Below, piece after piece: positions 1-8,046 of a stretch of DNA of 17,085 bases. A program made the translations under genes and the position numbers. The notes beneath the pieces are model-generated. The model ran no database searches. It saw nothing but the letters and a program-made list of their open reading frames with translations, and was not told the DNA's origin. Numbering within the stretch: the first letter of the stretch is position 1; the number at the start of each line of letters is the position of its first letter. The DNA lies in the NCBI GenBank assembly GCA_947371645.1, contig CANBQJ010000064.1, positions 1 to 17,085 on the forward strand, in the 5' to 3' direction. Source of the stretch: Burkholderiales bacterium. GTDB taxonomy: Bacteria > Pseudomonadota > Gammaproteobacteria > Burkholderiales > Burkholderiaceae.

Positions 1-953
1 TTGTTCTGTTCCGAGAAGAGGGACGTGACCGACTCGCCATCGGTGATGCGGCGAATGGTCTCGGCAAACAGGAAGGCCGTGGACAGCTGGCGGATCTTGG
101 GCGTGCCCTTGGCGCTGTCGCCCAGCGGAATCGTGTTGGTGATCACGACCTCATCCAGGTGCGAAGCCTTGATGCGCTCGATGGCCGGGCCGGAGAACAC
201 GGCGTGGGTGCAGTAGGCGTACACGCTCTTGGCACCACGTTCCTTCAGCACTTCAGCGGCCTTCACCAGGGTGCCGGCAGTGTCGATCATGTCGTCCATG
301 ATCACGCAGTTGCGGCCATCGATTTCACCGATGACGTGCATCACTTCGGACACGTTGGCCTTCGGGCGACGCTTGTCGATGATGGCCAGGTCGCAACCCA
401 GTTGCTTGGCCAGCGCGCGTGCGCGCACCACACCGCCGACGTCGGGCGACACCACCACGAGGTCTTCGTAGCGCTTGGCCTGCAGGTCGGACAGCAGCAC
501 CGGCGAGGCGTAGATGTTGTCAACGGGGATGTTGAAGAAGCCCTGGATCTGGTCGGCGTGCAGGTCCATGGTCAGCAGGCGGTTGACCCCCACGGTTTCC
601 AGCAAATCGGCCACAACGCGGGCCGAGATGGGCACCCGCGTCGAGCGGGGGCGGCGGTCCTGGCGGGCGTACCCGAAGTAGGGCACGACGGCCGTGATGC
701 GCTGGGCGGAAGCGCGCTTGAGCGCGTCGACCATGACCAGCAGTTCCATCAGGTTGTCGTTGGTGGGGGCACAGGTGGACTGCACCACAAACACCTCGCG
801 ACCACGCACGTTCTGCTGAATCTCGACGGTGGTTTCACCATCCGAGAAGCGGCCAACAGATGCCTTGCCCAGCTGGAGACCCAGGCTGGTGGCGATTTCC
901 TGGGCCAGCGCCGGGTTGGCGTTGCCGGTGAACAAAACGGTATCGGAGAGCAT
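1..953 (-). CDS. prs: Ribose-phosphate pyrophosphokinase (PRPP synthase), 3' end cut by window
   Basis: Cytosolic enzyme that transfers pyrophosphate from ATP to ribose 5-phosphate, giving PRPP for nucleotide, His, Trp and NAD synthesis. The reverse strand reads from ATG at 953 for 317 codons without a stop, and the gene leaves the window just before the expected end (family length about 315). Visible family marks are the N-terminal FTGNANP, the YFGYARQDR stretch that contacts ATP, the [11 protein letters not shown] signature, and the PRPP loop DDMIDTAGT at residues 220-228, the same numbering as in E. coli. It lies 211 bases downstream of tRNA-Gln on the same strand. No Shine-Dalgarno sequence is visible before the ATG, and no clear promoter was found in the gap, so it may share the promoter upstream of the tRNA. 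The call is secure; the exact start is slightly less so. Confidence 0.96.
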   Translation of the reverse strand, partial: MLSDTVLFTGNANPALAQEIATSLGLQLGKASVGRFSDGETTVEIQQNVRGREVFVVQSTCAPTNDNLMELLVMVDALKRASAQRITAVVPYFGYARQDRRPRSTRVPISARVVADLLETVGVNRLLTMDLHADQIQGFFNIPVDNIYASPVLLSDLQAKRYEDLVVVSPDVGGVVRARALAKQLGCDLAIIDKRRPKANVSEVMHVIGEIDGRNCVIMDDMIDTAGTLVKAAEVLKERGAKSVYAYCTHAVFSGPAIERIKASHLDEVVITNTIPLGDSAKGTPKIRQLSTAFLFAETIRRITDGESVTSLFSEQN

Positions 954-1164
954 GGCGGCGGGACCGGGCGAGGGCGTGGATGACGACGATGCGACGATGG
1001 ATCGCGACAGCAAACGCGCTTGTCCGGTACCTGCCCGTCAGACGCCTGGTTGTGGCGCCGGTGCGCATGAAGCGCATCTGGCCCGTTTGACCAATCGGGG
1101 GCCTTCTTGGAAGGTGCCGGGCAGGCGATCGTTCAGTCAGTCAGATCGACCAAACGAGAAACTT

Positions 1165-1241
1165 TGGCAGGGGAAGAAGGATTCGAACCCTCGTATGTCG
1201 GAATCAAAATCCGATGCCTTAACCAACTTGGCGATTCCCCT
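1165..1241 (-). tRNA. tRNA-Gln, anticodon UUG
   Basis: The reverse strand folds as a full cloverleaf of 77 nt. The acceptor stem AGGGGAA pairs perfectly with TTCCCCT, and the discriminator G is followed by an encoded CCA (plus 1165-1167). The D arm is GCC/GGC. The anticodon stem TCGGA/TCCGA encloses the loop TTTTGAT, with anticodon TTG at plus 1205-1207. The T arm GAGGG/CCTTC contains TTCGAAT with one G-T pair. The loop and stem closely match E. coli tRNA-Gln(UUG). It sits between ispE and prs on the same strand, a position common in beta- and gammaproteobacteria. Confidence 0.96.
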
Positions 1242-1331
1242 ACACAGGTCTGACTTCATCTGCTGCCGAATGTGTTTCGACTTCAGATTCCGCTTCAACC
1301 TTGTAAGCAGCTCTGTTGTTCAGAGCCTTGC

Positions 1332-1360
1332 ATTATATGCAGTTTTTGCTGCTCAATCAA
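1332..1360 (-). promoter_or_regulatory. Sigma70-type promoter for tRNA-Gln (and possibly prs)
   Basis: On the reverse strand a TTGATT -35 box (plus 1355-1360) and a perfect TATAAT -10 box (plus 1332-1337) are separated by exactly 17 bases. The predicted start of transcription is near 1325, about 84 nt ahead of the mature tRNA 5' end. A GCTCTG/CAGAGC hairpin with a 5-nt loop (plus 1310-1326) would form at the very 5' end of the transcript. Confidence 0.8.
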
Positions 1361-1402
1361 CTTGCGTGCGAATTTTTTTGCGTCATTTCTGAGCCGTTTG
1401 AC

Positions 1403-1435
1403 AGGTGCCTGGCCAGCCTGTTGCCGGGGGCACCT
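1403..1435 (-). terminator. Possible weak hairpin directly after ispE
   Basis: A 7-bp inverted repeat, AGGTGCC/GGCACCT (plus 1403-1409 and 1429-1435), starts immediately beyond the ispE stop codon. The loop is 19 nt and no T-run follows on the reverse strand, so it is not a classical intrinsic terminator. It could slow polymerase or protect the mRNA 3' end, or it may be chance in GC-rich DNA. Confidence 0.25.
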
Positions 1436-2335
1436 TCAGGTCAGATTGCCTGGGTTCGCGTCGAAAAAATCGAGAACGGGATGATGACGCAAAAGGCGGG
1501 TGTTCTGGATCACCCAGCCCATATTCTCTGCGAGTTGTGGCAACTGCCCGACAAGCGCGGGGTGAGTGTGGTCTGGTCCTTCGTCCCAGGCGAACACGGC
1601 GCTGCCCGAGCCCGTCATGCGGGCGTTGCCGTAGGCGTCCTGCAGCGCCTGGAGGGCCAGGGTCACTTCGGCCGCATGGGCCTGGGCAGGGGCTTGCAGG
1701 TCGTTGTGGCCGAAGTGCAGCGGGTCAGCCAGAAAGGCGTCTGCCGTCGCTGCAGGCGTGTCGCGCCTCAACAGCGGGCTGCTGAAGATGGCGGGCGTGG
1801 GGATGCTGGCCTGAGGCTTGATCAGCACCAGGGGTGTGGTCAGCAGGGCAGCGGGCAAGGCCAGGGGGGTGATGCGCTCGCCGATGCCCTCGACCCAGGC
1901 GGTGTGGCCATGCACGAAGAAGGGCACATCGGCGCCCAGTTCAATCGCCAGGGCGGCGAGTTGGGCGGTGGGCCAGTGCAGGCCCCAGAGCCGGTTGAGG
2001 CCCAGCAGCACGGTGGCCGCGTCCGAGCTGCCGCCGCCCAGCCCCGCCCCTGAGGGCAGCACCTTGTCGATGTGGATGTCGCAGCCCAGGGCGCAGCCCG
2101 AGCGGGCCTGCAACAGCCTGGCGGCCTTCAGGCAGAGGTCGTCTGCGGGCAAGGCCTGGCCCAGGTCGTGGCGGGCGATGTGGCCGTCGGCACGGGTGTC
2201 CAGGTGCAGGGTGTCGCACCAGTCCACCAGCGCGAATGCGGACTGCAGCAGGTGGTAGCCATCGGGGCGGCGGCCGACCACATGCAGGAAGAGGTTGATC
2301 TTGGCGGGCGCCAGCAGGTGGTGCAGGGCGGGCAT
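1436..2335 (-). CDS. ispE: 4-diphosphocytidyl-2-C-methyl-D-erythritol kinase
   Basis: GHMP-family kinase of the MEP pathway. It phosphorylates the 2-hydroxyl of CDP-methylerythritol with ATP in the cytosol on the way to isoprenoid precursors. The protein of 299 residues is of usual family length. Seen directly are the N-terminal PAKINLFLHV with Lys12, the GRRPDGYH motif, the ATP-binding glycine loop PSGAGLGGGSSDAA at 94-107, and ELGADVPFF with the likely catalytic Asp136. The C-terminal GSGSAVFA matches the third GHMP motif. The ATG at 2335 is adopted because PAKINL follows within ten residues. It lies 48 bases after lolB on the same strand and is probably co-transcribed with it. Confidence 0.96.
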   Translation of the reverse strand: MPALHHLLAPAKINLFLHVVGRRPDGYHLLQSAFALVDWCDTLHLDTRADGHIARHDLGQALPADDLCLKAARLLQARSGCALGCDIHIDKVLPSGAGLGGGSSDAATVLLGLNRLWGLHWPTAQLAALAIELGADVPFFVHGHTAWVEGIGERITPLALPAALLTTPLVLIKPQASIPTPAIFSSPLLRRDTPAATADAFLADPLHFGHNDLQAPAQAHAAEVTLALQALQDAYGNARMTGSGSAVFAWDEGPDHTHPALVGQLPQLAENMGWVIQNTRLLRHHPVLDFFDANPGNLT

Positions 2336-2383
2336 GTCAGCTTGGGGGCAAATGCATGTGGGGAGCGCTTGGGGCAGCTTGCC

Positions 2384-3073
2384 TCAACGGTCCAGGTAAA
2401 CCTTGATGCGCACGCCGCGCAGGGTGCTTGTGGCCGCGCGGCTGGCGCTGAGCTTTTTTTCGTCCATCTGGCGGGTGTCGATGAGCCAGCCCAGTTGCAC
2501 GAAGGTGTCGGGTTCGCTGCCGGCGGTCACGGGCAACGCAGGGTCGGCGTGGCCCTGCATCCAGTAGATCAGGGTGTCGAGCGGCAAGGCTTCACCCAGC
2601 GCCGCCTCACTGAGGGTGGCCAGGCTGTGGTAGCGATGGGGCCCCTGGCCGTCGGTGAGCTCGGCGTGCTGGGTGGACCAGTGCAGCTTGGCCACCTGGC
2701 TGCCCATGAGGGTCATCAGGTCCATGTCGCCTTCGCTGGCGCGGCCGTTGAAGAAAAAGCCCAGGCTCAGCCCTTTGGCCGGCTGGTCGCCAAAGGCCTC
2801 GAGCTTGACGCTGAGCTGGCCTTGCAGGGCCAGGCTGGGGCCGGCAGGGCGGGTCTCGGCGCCAGACGGCGACAGGTCGCGGCTGGGTGACCAGATGGCC
2901 TGAGGCGCGCTGGAAGCCGCATCCGCCGGACGGCAGTCTGCATCGCCGTTGAAGTCGTTCACCGGCGTGCTCTGGCAGGCGCTGAGGGCCACCAGGGTGA
3001 GGCAGGTGGCCCACGTCCTCGCGCTGGCCCGGCTGGCGCGCGAGGCCTTCCGACACAGACCGGTTGGGCTCAC
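2384..3073 (-). CDS. lolB: Outer-membrane lipoprotein LolB
   Basis: LolB accepts lipoproteins from the periplasmic carrier LolA and inserts them into the inner leaflet of the outer membrane. The product of 229 residues begins with a basic N-terminus and a hydrophobic stretch ending in the lipobox LSAC, so Cys33 is the expected lipidated residue. The middle part matches the LolB beta-barrel fold: FFFNGRASEGDMDL followed by GSQVAKLHW near 107-132, then LDTLIYWMQGHADP near 165-178. The start is GTG at 3073, overlapping the stop of the upstream TPR gene as GTGA, which suggests translational coupling. No other start precedes the lipobox. Gene order with ispE and prs supports the call, because sequence conservation in LolB is generally low. 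Confidence 0.9.
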   Translation of the reverse strand: MSPTGLCRKASRASRASARTWATCLTLVALSACQSTPVNDFNGDADCRPADAASSAPQAIWSPSRDLSPSGAETRPAGPSLALQGQLSVKLEAFGDQPAKGLSLGFFFNGRASEGDMDLMTLMGSQVAKLHWSTQHAELTDGQGPHRYHSLATLSEAALGEALPLDTLIYWMQGHADPALPVTAGSEPDTFVQLGWLIDTRQMDEKKLSASRAATSTLRGVRIKVYLDR

Positions 3074-4947
3074 GGCTTGAACTTGAGTCGCTGGAAGGTT
3101 TCTTTCAAGGCGTCGTTGTCCGGCTCGGCGCGCAGGCCTTCGCGCCAGACGGCGGCGGCCGGCTCACGCTGGCCCTGGGACCACAGCACTTCACCCAGGT
3201 GCGCGGCAATTTCAGGGTCGGGGCGCGCCTGGTAGGCCTCCTTGAGCAGCCGGGTGGCCTCGTCCAGGCGACCGTTGCGGAACTCCAGCCAGCCCAGGCT
3301 GTCGGTGATGAAGGGGTCGCCGGGTTTGATGCCCAGGGCCTTCTGGATCAGCTGACGGGCTTCGTCCAGCCGCTGCCCGCGATCGGCGAGGCTGTAGCCC
3401 AGCGCGTTGTAGGCATTGGCGTTGTCGGGTGCGGCGGCAATGACCTGTTTGAGCATGCGCTCCATGTCTTCGAAGCGGCGCAGGCGTTCGGCCAGCATGG
3501 CCTGGTCATACAGCAGGTCGCTGTCTTCAGGGAAGCGCTGCACCACCTCGCCCAGCACCTTGTAGGCCTCGTCCCATTGGCGAGCGTCGCGCAGCAGCTG
3601 CGCTTCGGCCTGGGCCTTGGCCACGGCGTCACGGGGCTCGGTCTCGGGCAGGCTGTGGATCAGGGCGCGTGCTTCCGTCATCTGGCCTTGCTTGGCCAGC
3701 AGGCGGGCGCGTTGCCCCTGGATGTTGAGCTTTTCCGACTTGGGGTCAGCCCGCTGCAACCAGTTGGCCGCACCTTTGATGTCTTGCTTTTGCTCGGAGA
3801 TCTGGGCCATCAACAGGAAGGCTTGCTCGAACTCGGTGCGGGTTTCGGGCGGGGGCGCGCTGGCTTCGGGTTGGCCGGGCGCGGGTTTGGTGTCGGCTTC
3901 CGTTGCCGCCTGGATGATCGGCAGCAAGGCGGCTTCGGCCTGCGGGGTCTGCTTGAGCTCCAGGCGCACCGCAGCCAGGGTGATGCGGTTGCTCACGACC
4001 GTGGGCTGAGCGTCCACGGCCTGCTGCAGGTAGCCGACCGCTTCGGTGTAACGCTGCGCGGAAGCCAGCTTGCGGCCATAGGCCAGGCGCACGTTGACGG
4101 GGGCGTCTGCACGGGCGAGCTGGCGCAAGACCACCGCTTCGGCATCCGGGTGCAGGCCCATCAGGTCGATGCCGAGCAGGCCCACATGCTGGTGGTCGGG
4201 TTTGAGGGCTTCTCCGCGCAGCAGCGAGGCCATGGCGGTCTGGCCGTCTTTGGCCTGCATCCAGGCTTCGGCGCTGGCGAACCAGGCTTCTGCCATTTCC
4301 AGCGGCGGCTGGCGCCAGGGCTGGGTGGCGTCGTCGACGACCTTGGCGGCCTGGGTCTTGTCTTGCAGGCGTGCAACAGATCGCGGCAGGCTCAGCAGCA
4401 CCTGGGGCTGGCTGGGCGCGGGGGTCAGCTGGATGAGGTTGCGCAGGGCCGGCGCGAGTTCGACGCTGCGCCCCATGGCCAGCAGGATCTGAGCCGTGTA
4501 CTCGGATGCTTCGCGCGACTGGGGCAGGGCCTGGCGCCAGGCTTTGGCCGATGCCAGGGCCTGTTCGCCCAGGCCCCCTCGGATGGCGATGTCGACTGCG
4601 CGCTGAAACAGCTGCTGGTTTTGCTGGTGGCGTGCGGCCTCCAGGTAAATCTGCGAAGCGGCATTGAAGTCTCCCCTGCTGGCCAGCATCTCGGCCACCA
4701 GGGACTGCTTGAACAGCTGTTCGTCCATGTCCGAGCTCTGGACGGGCGCAGCCGCGGCCGGGGTGCTTGGCGTGGCCGCGGCGGCACTGGGCGCGGCCGC
4801 TGGCGCTGTCGGTGCCGGCTCGGCGTCGGCCGCAAAGGCTGGCCACAGGCCATGCAGGCCAATCAGGGTGGTGGCTGCAGCCAGGCGCGCGGCGCGGTGA
4901 GCGCTGACGCGCAGGGGGCGCCGGGCGCGGCGATGTGGTGAGGGCAT
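3070..4947 (-). CDS. Periplasmic tetratricopeptide-repeat protein, LbcA-like position
   Basis: A 625-residue TPR protein with an arginine-rich N-terminus and a hydrophobic segment ending AFA, giving a likely signal peptidase I cut after residue 39. An Ala/Pro-rich linker (about 40-75) follows, then helical repeats to the C-terminus. The clearest TPR units are in the last 130 residues, with NAYNALGYSLADRGQ, ITDSLGWLEFRNGRLDEA and IAAHLGEVLWSQGQ. The start at 4947 is preferred over an in-frame ATG at 5040 because a GGAG ribosome site precedes it and the signal peptide begins there. In Pseudomonas aeruginosa the gene beside lolB-ispE-prs encodes LbcA, the TPR lipoprotein that recruits targets to the protease CtpA. 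This protein sits in the same position but has no lipobox cysteine. Its function is inferred only from context. Confidence 0.85.
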   Translation of the reverse strand: MPSPHRRARRPLRVSAHRAARLAAATTLIGLHGLWPAFAADAEPAPTAPAAAPSAAAATPSTPAAAAPVQSSDMDEQLFKQSLVAEMLASRGDFNAASQIYLEAARHQQNQQLFQRAVDIAIRGGLGEQALASAKAWRQALPQSREASEYTAQILLAMGRSVELAPALRNLIQLTPAPSQPQVLLSLPRSVARLQDKTQAAKVVDDATQPWRQPPLEMAEAWFASAEAWMQAKDGQTAMASLLRGEALKPDHQHVGLLGIDLMGLHPDAEAVVLRQLARADAPVNVRLAYGRKLASAQRYTEAVGYLQQAVDAQPTVVSNRITLAAVRLELKQTPQAEAALLPIIQAATEADTKPAPGQPEASAPPPETRTEFEQAFLLMAQISEQKQDIKGAANWLQRADPKSEKLNIQGQRARLLAKQGQMTEARALIHSLPETEPRDAVAKAQAEAQLLRDARQWDEAYKVLGEVVQRFPEDSDLLYDQAMLAERLRRFEDMERMLKQVIAAAPDNANAYNALGYSLADRGQRLDEARQLIQKALGIKPGDPFITDSLGWLEFRNGRLDEATRLLKEAYQARPDPEIAAHLGEVLWSQGQREPAAAVWREGLRAEPDNDALKETFQRLKFKP

Positions 4948-4969
4948 GAGGACTCCGTCTTTGCGGCAC

Positions 4970-4975
4970 ATTCTA
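4970..4975 (-). promoter_or_regulatory. Candidate -10 element for the TPR-lolB-ispE unit
   Basis: The reverse strand reads TAGAAT (one mismatch to TATAAT), placing transcription start near 4963 and leaving a leader of about 16 nt that contains the GGAG ribosome site. No good -35 box is present at 16-18 bases, so this is tentative. The same 113-base gap must also hold the mutM promoter. Confidence 0.35.
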
Positions 4976-5060
4976 GGGTGGGCAGGGCATTTCAGGCCGG
5001 CGGGTCTGGCAGCTTTGCCTGCCCCTTTGTGTCCATGCACCTTTGCCGAGTCGAGTTGCC

Positions 5061-5891
5061 ATGCCGGAGTTACCTGAAGTCGAAGTCACCCGAAGGGGTC
5101 TGGCCGAGCGCCTGGTCGGTGCCCAGGTGCTGGCCGTGCGCCTGGGCAAGCCCTTGCGTTGGCCACTGGGCTGCGCGCCCGAGGCCCTGCAGGGGGCACA
5201 GGTGGCGCCGCCCATCAGGCGGGGCAAGTACATCTGGCTGGGGCTGAGTGGGGGCCCGCAGCAGACAGGGGGGCTGCTCTTGCACCTGGGCATGTCAGGT
5301 TCCTTGCAGGTGAAGGAGGTCGCAGGTGCGCCGGGCCCGCATGACCACTTCGACCTGGTGACCGATGCCGGCACCCTCCGGCTGACGGACCCGCGGCGCT
5401 TCGGGGCCGTGGTGTGGAGCCCGGGCCTGGATGCCGAGCCTGCCCGCACCTTGCTGTCCCGCCTGGGGCTGGAGCCTTTTGATGCGGCCTGGGGTGGCGC
5501 ACACCTGCATGCGGCCACGCGAGGCCGGCGCCAGGCCATCAAACCGGTCTTGCTGTCGGGCGAGGTGGTGGTAGGGGCCGGCAACATCTACGCCTGCGAA
5601 GCGCTGTTTCGATCGGGCATCGACCCCCGGCTGGCAGCCGGCAAGCTGAGCCGCCCGCGCAGTGCGCGCCTGGCCGGAGAGATCACGGCGGTGCTGGGTG
5701 AGGCCATCGAGGCCGGCGGTTCCAGCTTGCGGGATTTTCGGGACGCAGAAGGCGCACAGGGCCACTTTCAGCTGATGACCAAGGTGTACGGCCGCGAAGG
5801 CCAGCCTTGCCTCGTTTGCGCTACACCCATACGCAAAACGCAACAAGCGCAACGGGCCACTTACTTTTGCCCGAGCTGCCAGAAACGCTGA
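5061..5891 (+). CDS. mutM: Formamidopyrimidine-DNA glycosylase (Fpg/MutM)
   Basis: Bifunctional glycosylase/AP lyase that removes 8-oxoguanine and formamidopyrimidines from DNA opposite C. The 276-residue protein begins MPELPEVE, where Pro2 becomes the catalytic N-terminal amine and Glu3 acts with it. The start at 5061 is therefore fixed, and the in-frame ATG at 5043 is rejected because it would bury the proline. RRGKYIWL carries the conserved lysine (Lys56), and GAGNIYACEALF matches the DNA-contact motif. The C-terminal zinc finger is complete, with CLVC and CPSC pairs separated by 16 residues. It is divergent from the TPR gene and is followed 116 bases later by the GTPase and mutY on the same strand, a probable repair operon. 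The ribosome site is weak. Confidence 0.97.
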   Translation: MPELPEVEVTRRGLAERLVGAQVLAVRLGKPLRWPLGCAPEALQGAQVAPPIRRGKYIWLGLSGGPQQTGGLLLHLGMSGSLQVKEVAGAPGPHDHFDLVTDAGTLRLTDPRRFGAVVWSPGLDAEPARTLLSRLGLEPFDAAWGGAHLHAATRGRRQAIKPVLLSGEVVVGAGNIYACEALFRSGIDPRLAAGKLSRPRSARLAGEITAVLGEAIEAGGSSLRDFRDAEGAQGHFQLMTKVYGREGQPCLVCATPIRKTQQAQRATYFCPSCQKR

Positions 5892-5966
5892 AGCGGCCTG
5901 CGCCTGTGGTGGCACACGCACAGCCTGGGGTCTACCGTACCTTTTGTCCCAACTGCAGGTGAAGGC

Positions 5967-6007
5967 ACATGCTGCTGCGCAGCACTCCTGCGCTACGATG
6001 AAGCCCC
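5967..6007 (+). promoter_or_regulatory. Palindrome and -10-like element before the GTPase gene
   Basis: A perfect 12-bp palindrome, TGCTGCGCAGCA, lies in the mutM-GTPase gap close to the GTPase start, followed by TACGAT at 5994-5999, which resembles a -10 box. No -35 match is seen at the right distance. The element may be a local promoter or operator, or a chance GC-rich palindrome. Confidence 0.25.
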
Positions 6008-8017
6008 ATGATGCCCACCTTTGTCAGCCACCTCGACGAGTTCGGGCAGTGGCGTGCCGAAACGGACGCCAGGCTGGCTGCGTTGGCCGCTTTCGCGCGT
6101 GAAAACGACCTGCTGGACGAGGCATCTGCCGGTTGGTTCGACGCCATGCGCGCGCGGCTGTCCGGCGAGAAGCTCATGGTGGCCTTCGTGGCCGAGTTCT
6201 CGCGCGGCAAGTCCGAGCTGATCAACGCCATCTTCTTTTCGGACAAGGGCCGCCGGATGATGCCGGCCTCCGCTGGCCGCACCACGATGTGCCCGGTGGA
6301 GCTGGGCTACGAGGCGTCCATGGGCGTGGGCCTGTCGCTGCTGCCCATCGAGACCCGGCTGACGCCACAGTCGCTGACCGAATACCGTGCCGACGCCAGC
6401 GCCTGGAACCAGATCGACCTGGACCTGAATGACGCCAACGGCATGGCCGACGCGCTCAACGAGGTGATGCGCACCCGTCGCGTGCCAATCGATGAGGCCG
6501 TGCAACTGGGTTTCTGGGACGCCGAACGCCCAGAAGAAAACCCGCCGCTGGGCGCCGATGGCCTCGTGGAGGTGCCGGCCTGGCGCCATGCGCGCATCAA
6601 CCTGCCGCACCCGCTGCTCAAGCGCGGCCTGGTGGTGCTGGACACCCCGGGCCTGAACGCCATTGGCACAGAGCCGGAGCTCACGCTGGGCCTGCTGCCT
6701 CAGGCGCACGCCACGGTCTTCATCCTGGCGGCAGACACTGGTGTGACCAAGTCCGACCTGGACATCTGGCGCGACCACCTGTCTGGCCCCGCGCTGGCTC
6801 GCTTCGTGGTGCTCAACAAGATCGACACCCTGGCCGACCCGCTCAGCACGCCCGAGCAGGTGCAAGAGGTGATCGCCCGCCAGCGCGACAGCGTGGCCGG
6901 CACGCTGGAGATCCCGCGCGAGCACGTCTTTCCCATTTCGGCGCGCCTGGCTTTGACCTCCCGCTTGTCGGGGCAGACCCAGGGCCTGGCCGACAGCCGC
7001 CTGGAAGCCTTCGAGCAGGCCCTGTCTGAAGACCTGCTGCCCCGACGTCGCGACAACCTGGGGCAGTCTGCGGTGACCGGCGCGCAGCAGTTTCACCACC
7101 AGCTCACCCGCCGTTTCGGCGAAATGCGGCGCCTGTATGCCGACCAGCTGCACGAGCTGCGCGGCCTGCGCGGCAAGAGCGGCGGCAAGGTGCAACTGAT
7201 GCTGCACCGCGTGCAGGCCGAGGCCAATGACTTCGAGCAGTGCACGGCGCGCCTGCAGGCCATGCGCAGTGTGCACGCCCGGATGCTGCGCAACGTGCTG
7301 CATGACCTGTCTTCAGAGCGCCTTCGCCGCGAGGTGGACGTGCTGCAGCAGGTGATGGGCTCGTCGTGGTTGCCGCTGGGCGCCAAAAAGGCTTTCATCG
7401 ACCTGTGCGGCCGCCTGCGCGACCTGATCGAGCAGGCCCAGCTGCGCAACGACGAGGTCCACGCCATGCTGGTGGCCTCCTACGCCAAGCTCAACGCCGA
7501 GTTCGGCTTCAGCCTGGTGGCCGACATGTCGCTGGACGTGCGCAAGTACACCGAAGACCTCAAGCTCATCGAGCACAACTACGTGCAGTACTTGGGCCTC
7601 AGTCAGGCCTTCAGGCTGGCGCAGTCGGGCTTTCAGGAGCAGTTCCGGCGCATGCTGGTGTCGCGCCTGCGCGTGGTCTTCGAGACCGTGAGCAACGACA
7701 TCGAGCTGTGGAACAAGACGGCATCCGCGCAGGTGGACAGCCAGCTGCGCGAGCGCCGCCGCAATTTCAAGCGCCGCTACGAGTCGCTGGACCGCATCCA
7801 GTCGGCGTCCTCTGACCTGGACAACCGCCTGCAGGAAGTGCAGGAGCAGGACGAGCGTGTGCTGCAGCTGCAGACCCGCATGGGCACCTTGATGGACGAG
7901 CTCGTGGCGCAGGCCAGGGATGAGGGCCACCCACAGTCGACGGTGCCTGCTGCGCTGGACGAGGACAGCATCGAGCTGGACCTCAATGTGGTGTCGGCAT
8001 CCGTGGCGGGCTCCTGA
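6008..8017 (+). CDS. Dynamin-family large GTPase between mutM and mutY
   Basis: A 669-residue dynamin-like protein. The GTPase domain is near the N-terminus. The P-loop reads AEFSRGKS (62-69), the switch I threonines are Thr92/Thr93, G3 is DTPG (212-215), G4 is NKID (270-273), and a G5-like ISAR follows. The first P-loop glycine is replaced by Ala62. About 120 residues separate switch I from DTPG. The rest, roughly 340-645, is charged, helical and likely coiled-coil, ending in an acidic tail. No membrane span or signal peptide is seen, so it is cytosolic or peripheral. The ATG at 6008 (with another directly after it) has only a weak ribosome site. Bacterial dynamins remodel membranes, and E. 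coli CrfC (YjdA), of the same superfamily, associates with the replication clamp. The role here is unknown, but the setting between two 8-oxoguanine repair genes is suggestive. Confidence 0.88.
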   Translation: MMPTFVSHLDEFGQWRAETDARLAALAAFARENDLLDEASAGWFDAMRARLSGEKLMVAFVAEFSRGKSELINAIFFSDKGRRMMPASAGRTTMCPVELGYEASMGVGLSLLPIETRLTPQSLTEYRADASAWNQIDLDLNDANGMADALNEVMRTRRVPIDEAVQLGFWDAERPEENPPLGADGLVEVPAWRHARINLPHPLLKRGLVVLDTPGLNAIGTEPELTLGLLPQAHATVFILAADTGVTKSDLDIWRDHLSGPALARFVVLNKIDTLADPLSTPEQVQEVIARQRDSVAGTLEIPREHVFPISARLALTSRLSGQTQGLADSRLEAFEQALSEDLLPRRRDNLGQSAVTGAQQFHHQLTRRFGEMRRLYADQLHELRGLRGKSGGKVQLMLHRVQAEANDFEQCTARLQAMRSVHARMLRNVLHDLSSERLRREVDVLQQVMGSSWLPLGAKKAFIDLCGRLRDLIEQAQLRNDEVHAMLVASYAKLNAEFGFSLVADMSLDVRKYTEDLKLIEHNYVQYLGLSQAFRLAQSGFQEQFRRMLVSRLRVVFETVSNDIELWNKTASAQVDSQLRERRRNFKRRYESLDRIQSASSDLDNRLQEVQEQDERVLQLQTRMGTLMDELVAQARDEGHPQSTVPAALDEDSIELDLNVVSASVAGS

Positions 8018-8046
8018 GTTGGCGTGCTGACGCGCGGCTGGTACCG

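Noticed and set aside
1131..1146. Short CAGT tandem repeat near the tRNA 3' side
   Set aside because: Only about three 4-base units; too short to be distinguished from chance.
3064..4941. A 625-codon open frame on the plus strand opposite the TPR gene
   Set aside because: Its translation is Gly/Gln/Leu-rich low-information sequence with no family motif. The opposite strand has a signal peptide and clear TPRs. Long antisense frames are expected at this GC content.
5043..5060. Upstream in-frame ATG for mutM
   Set aside because: Fpg requires proline directly after the initiator Met for catalysis, which fixes the start at 5061.
6503..6517. QLGFW at GTPase residues 166-170, considered as a replication-clamp binding motif
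   Set aside because: It lacks the terminal Leu-Phe of the QLxLF consensus and lies in an insertion of the GTPase domain. A chance match is more likely.
5993..7303. A 436-codon reverse frame opposite the GTPase, also seen as smaller pieces at 7313-8176 and 7777-8994
   Set aside because: The composition is typical of an antisense shadow (His, Gln, Gly, Val). The plus strand encodes the full set of GTPase and MutY motifs.
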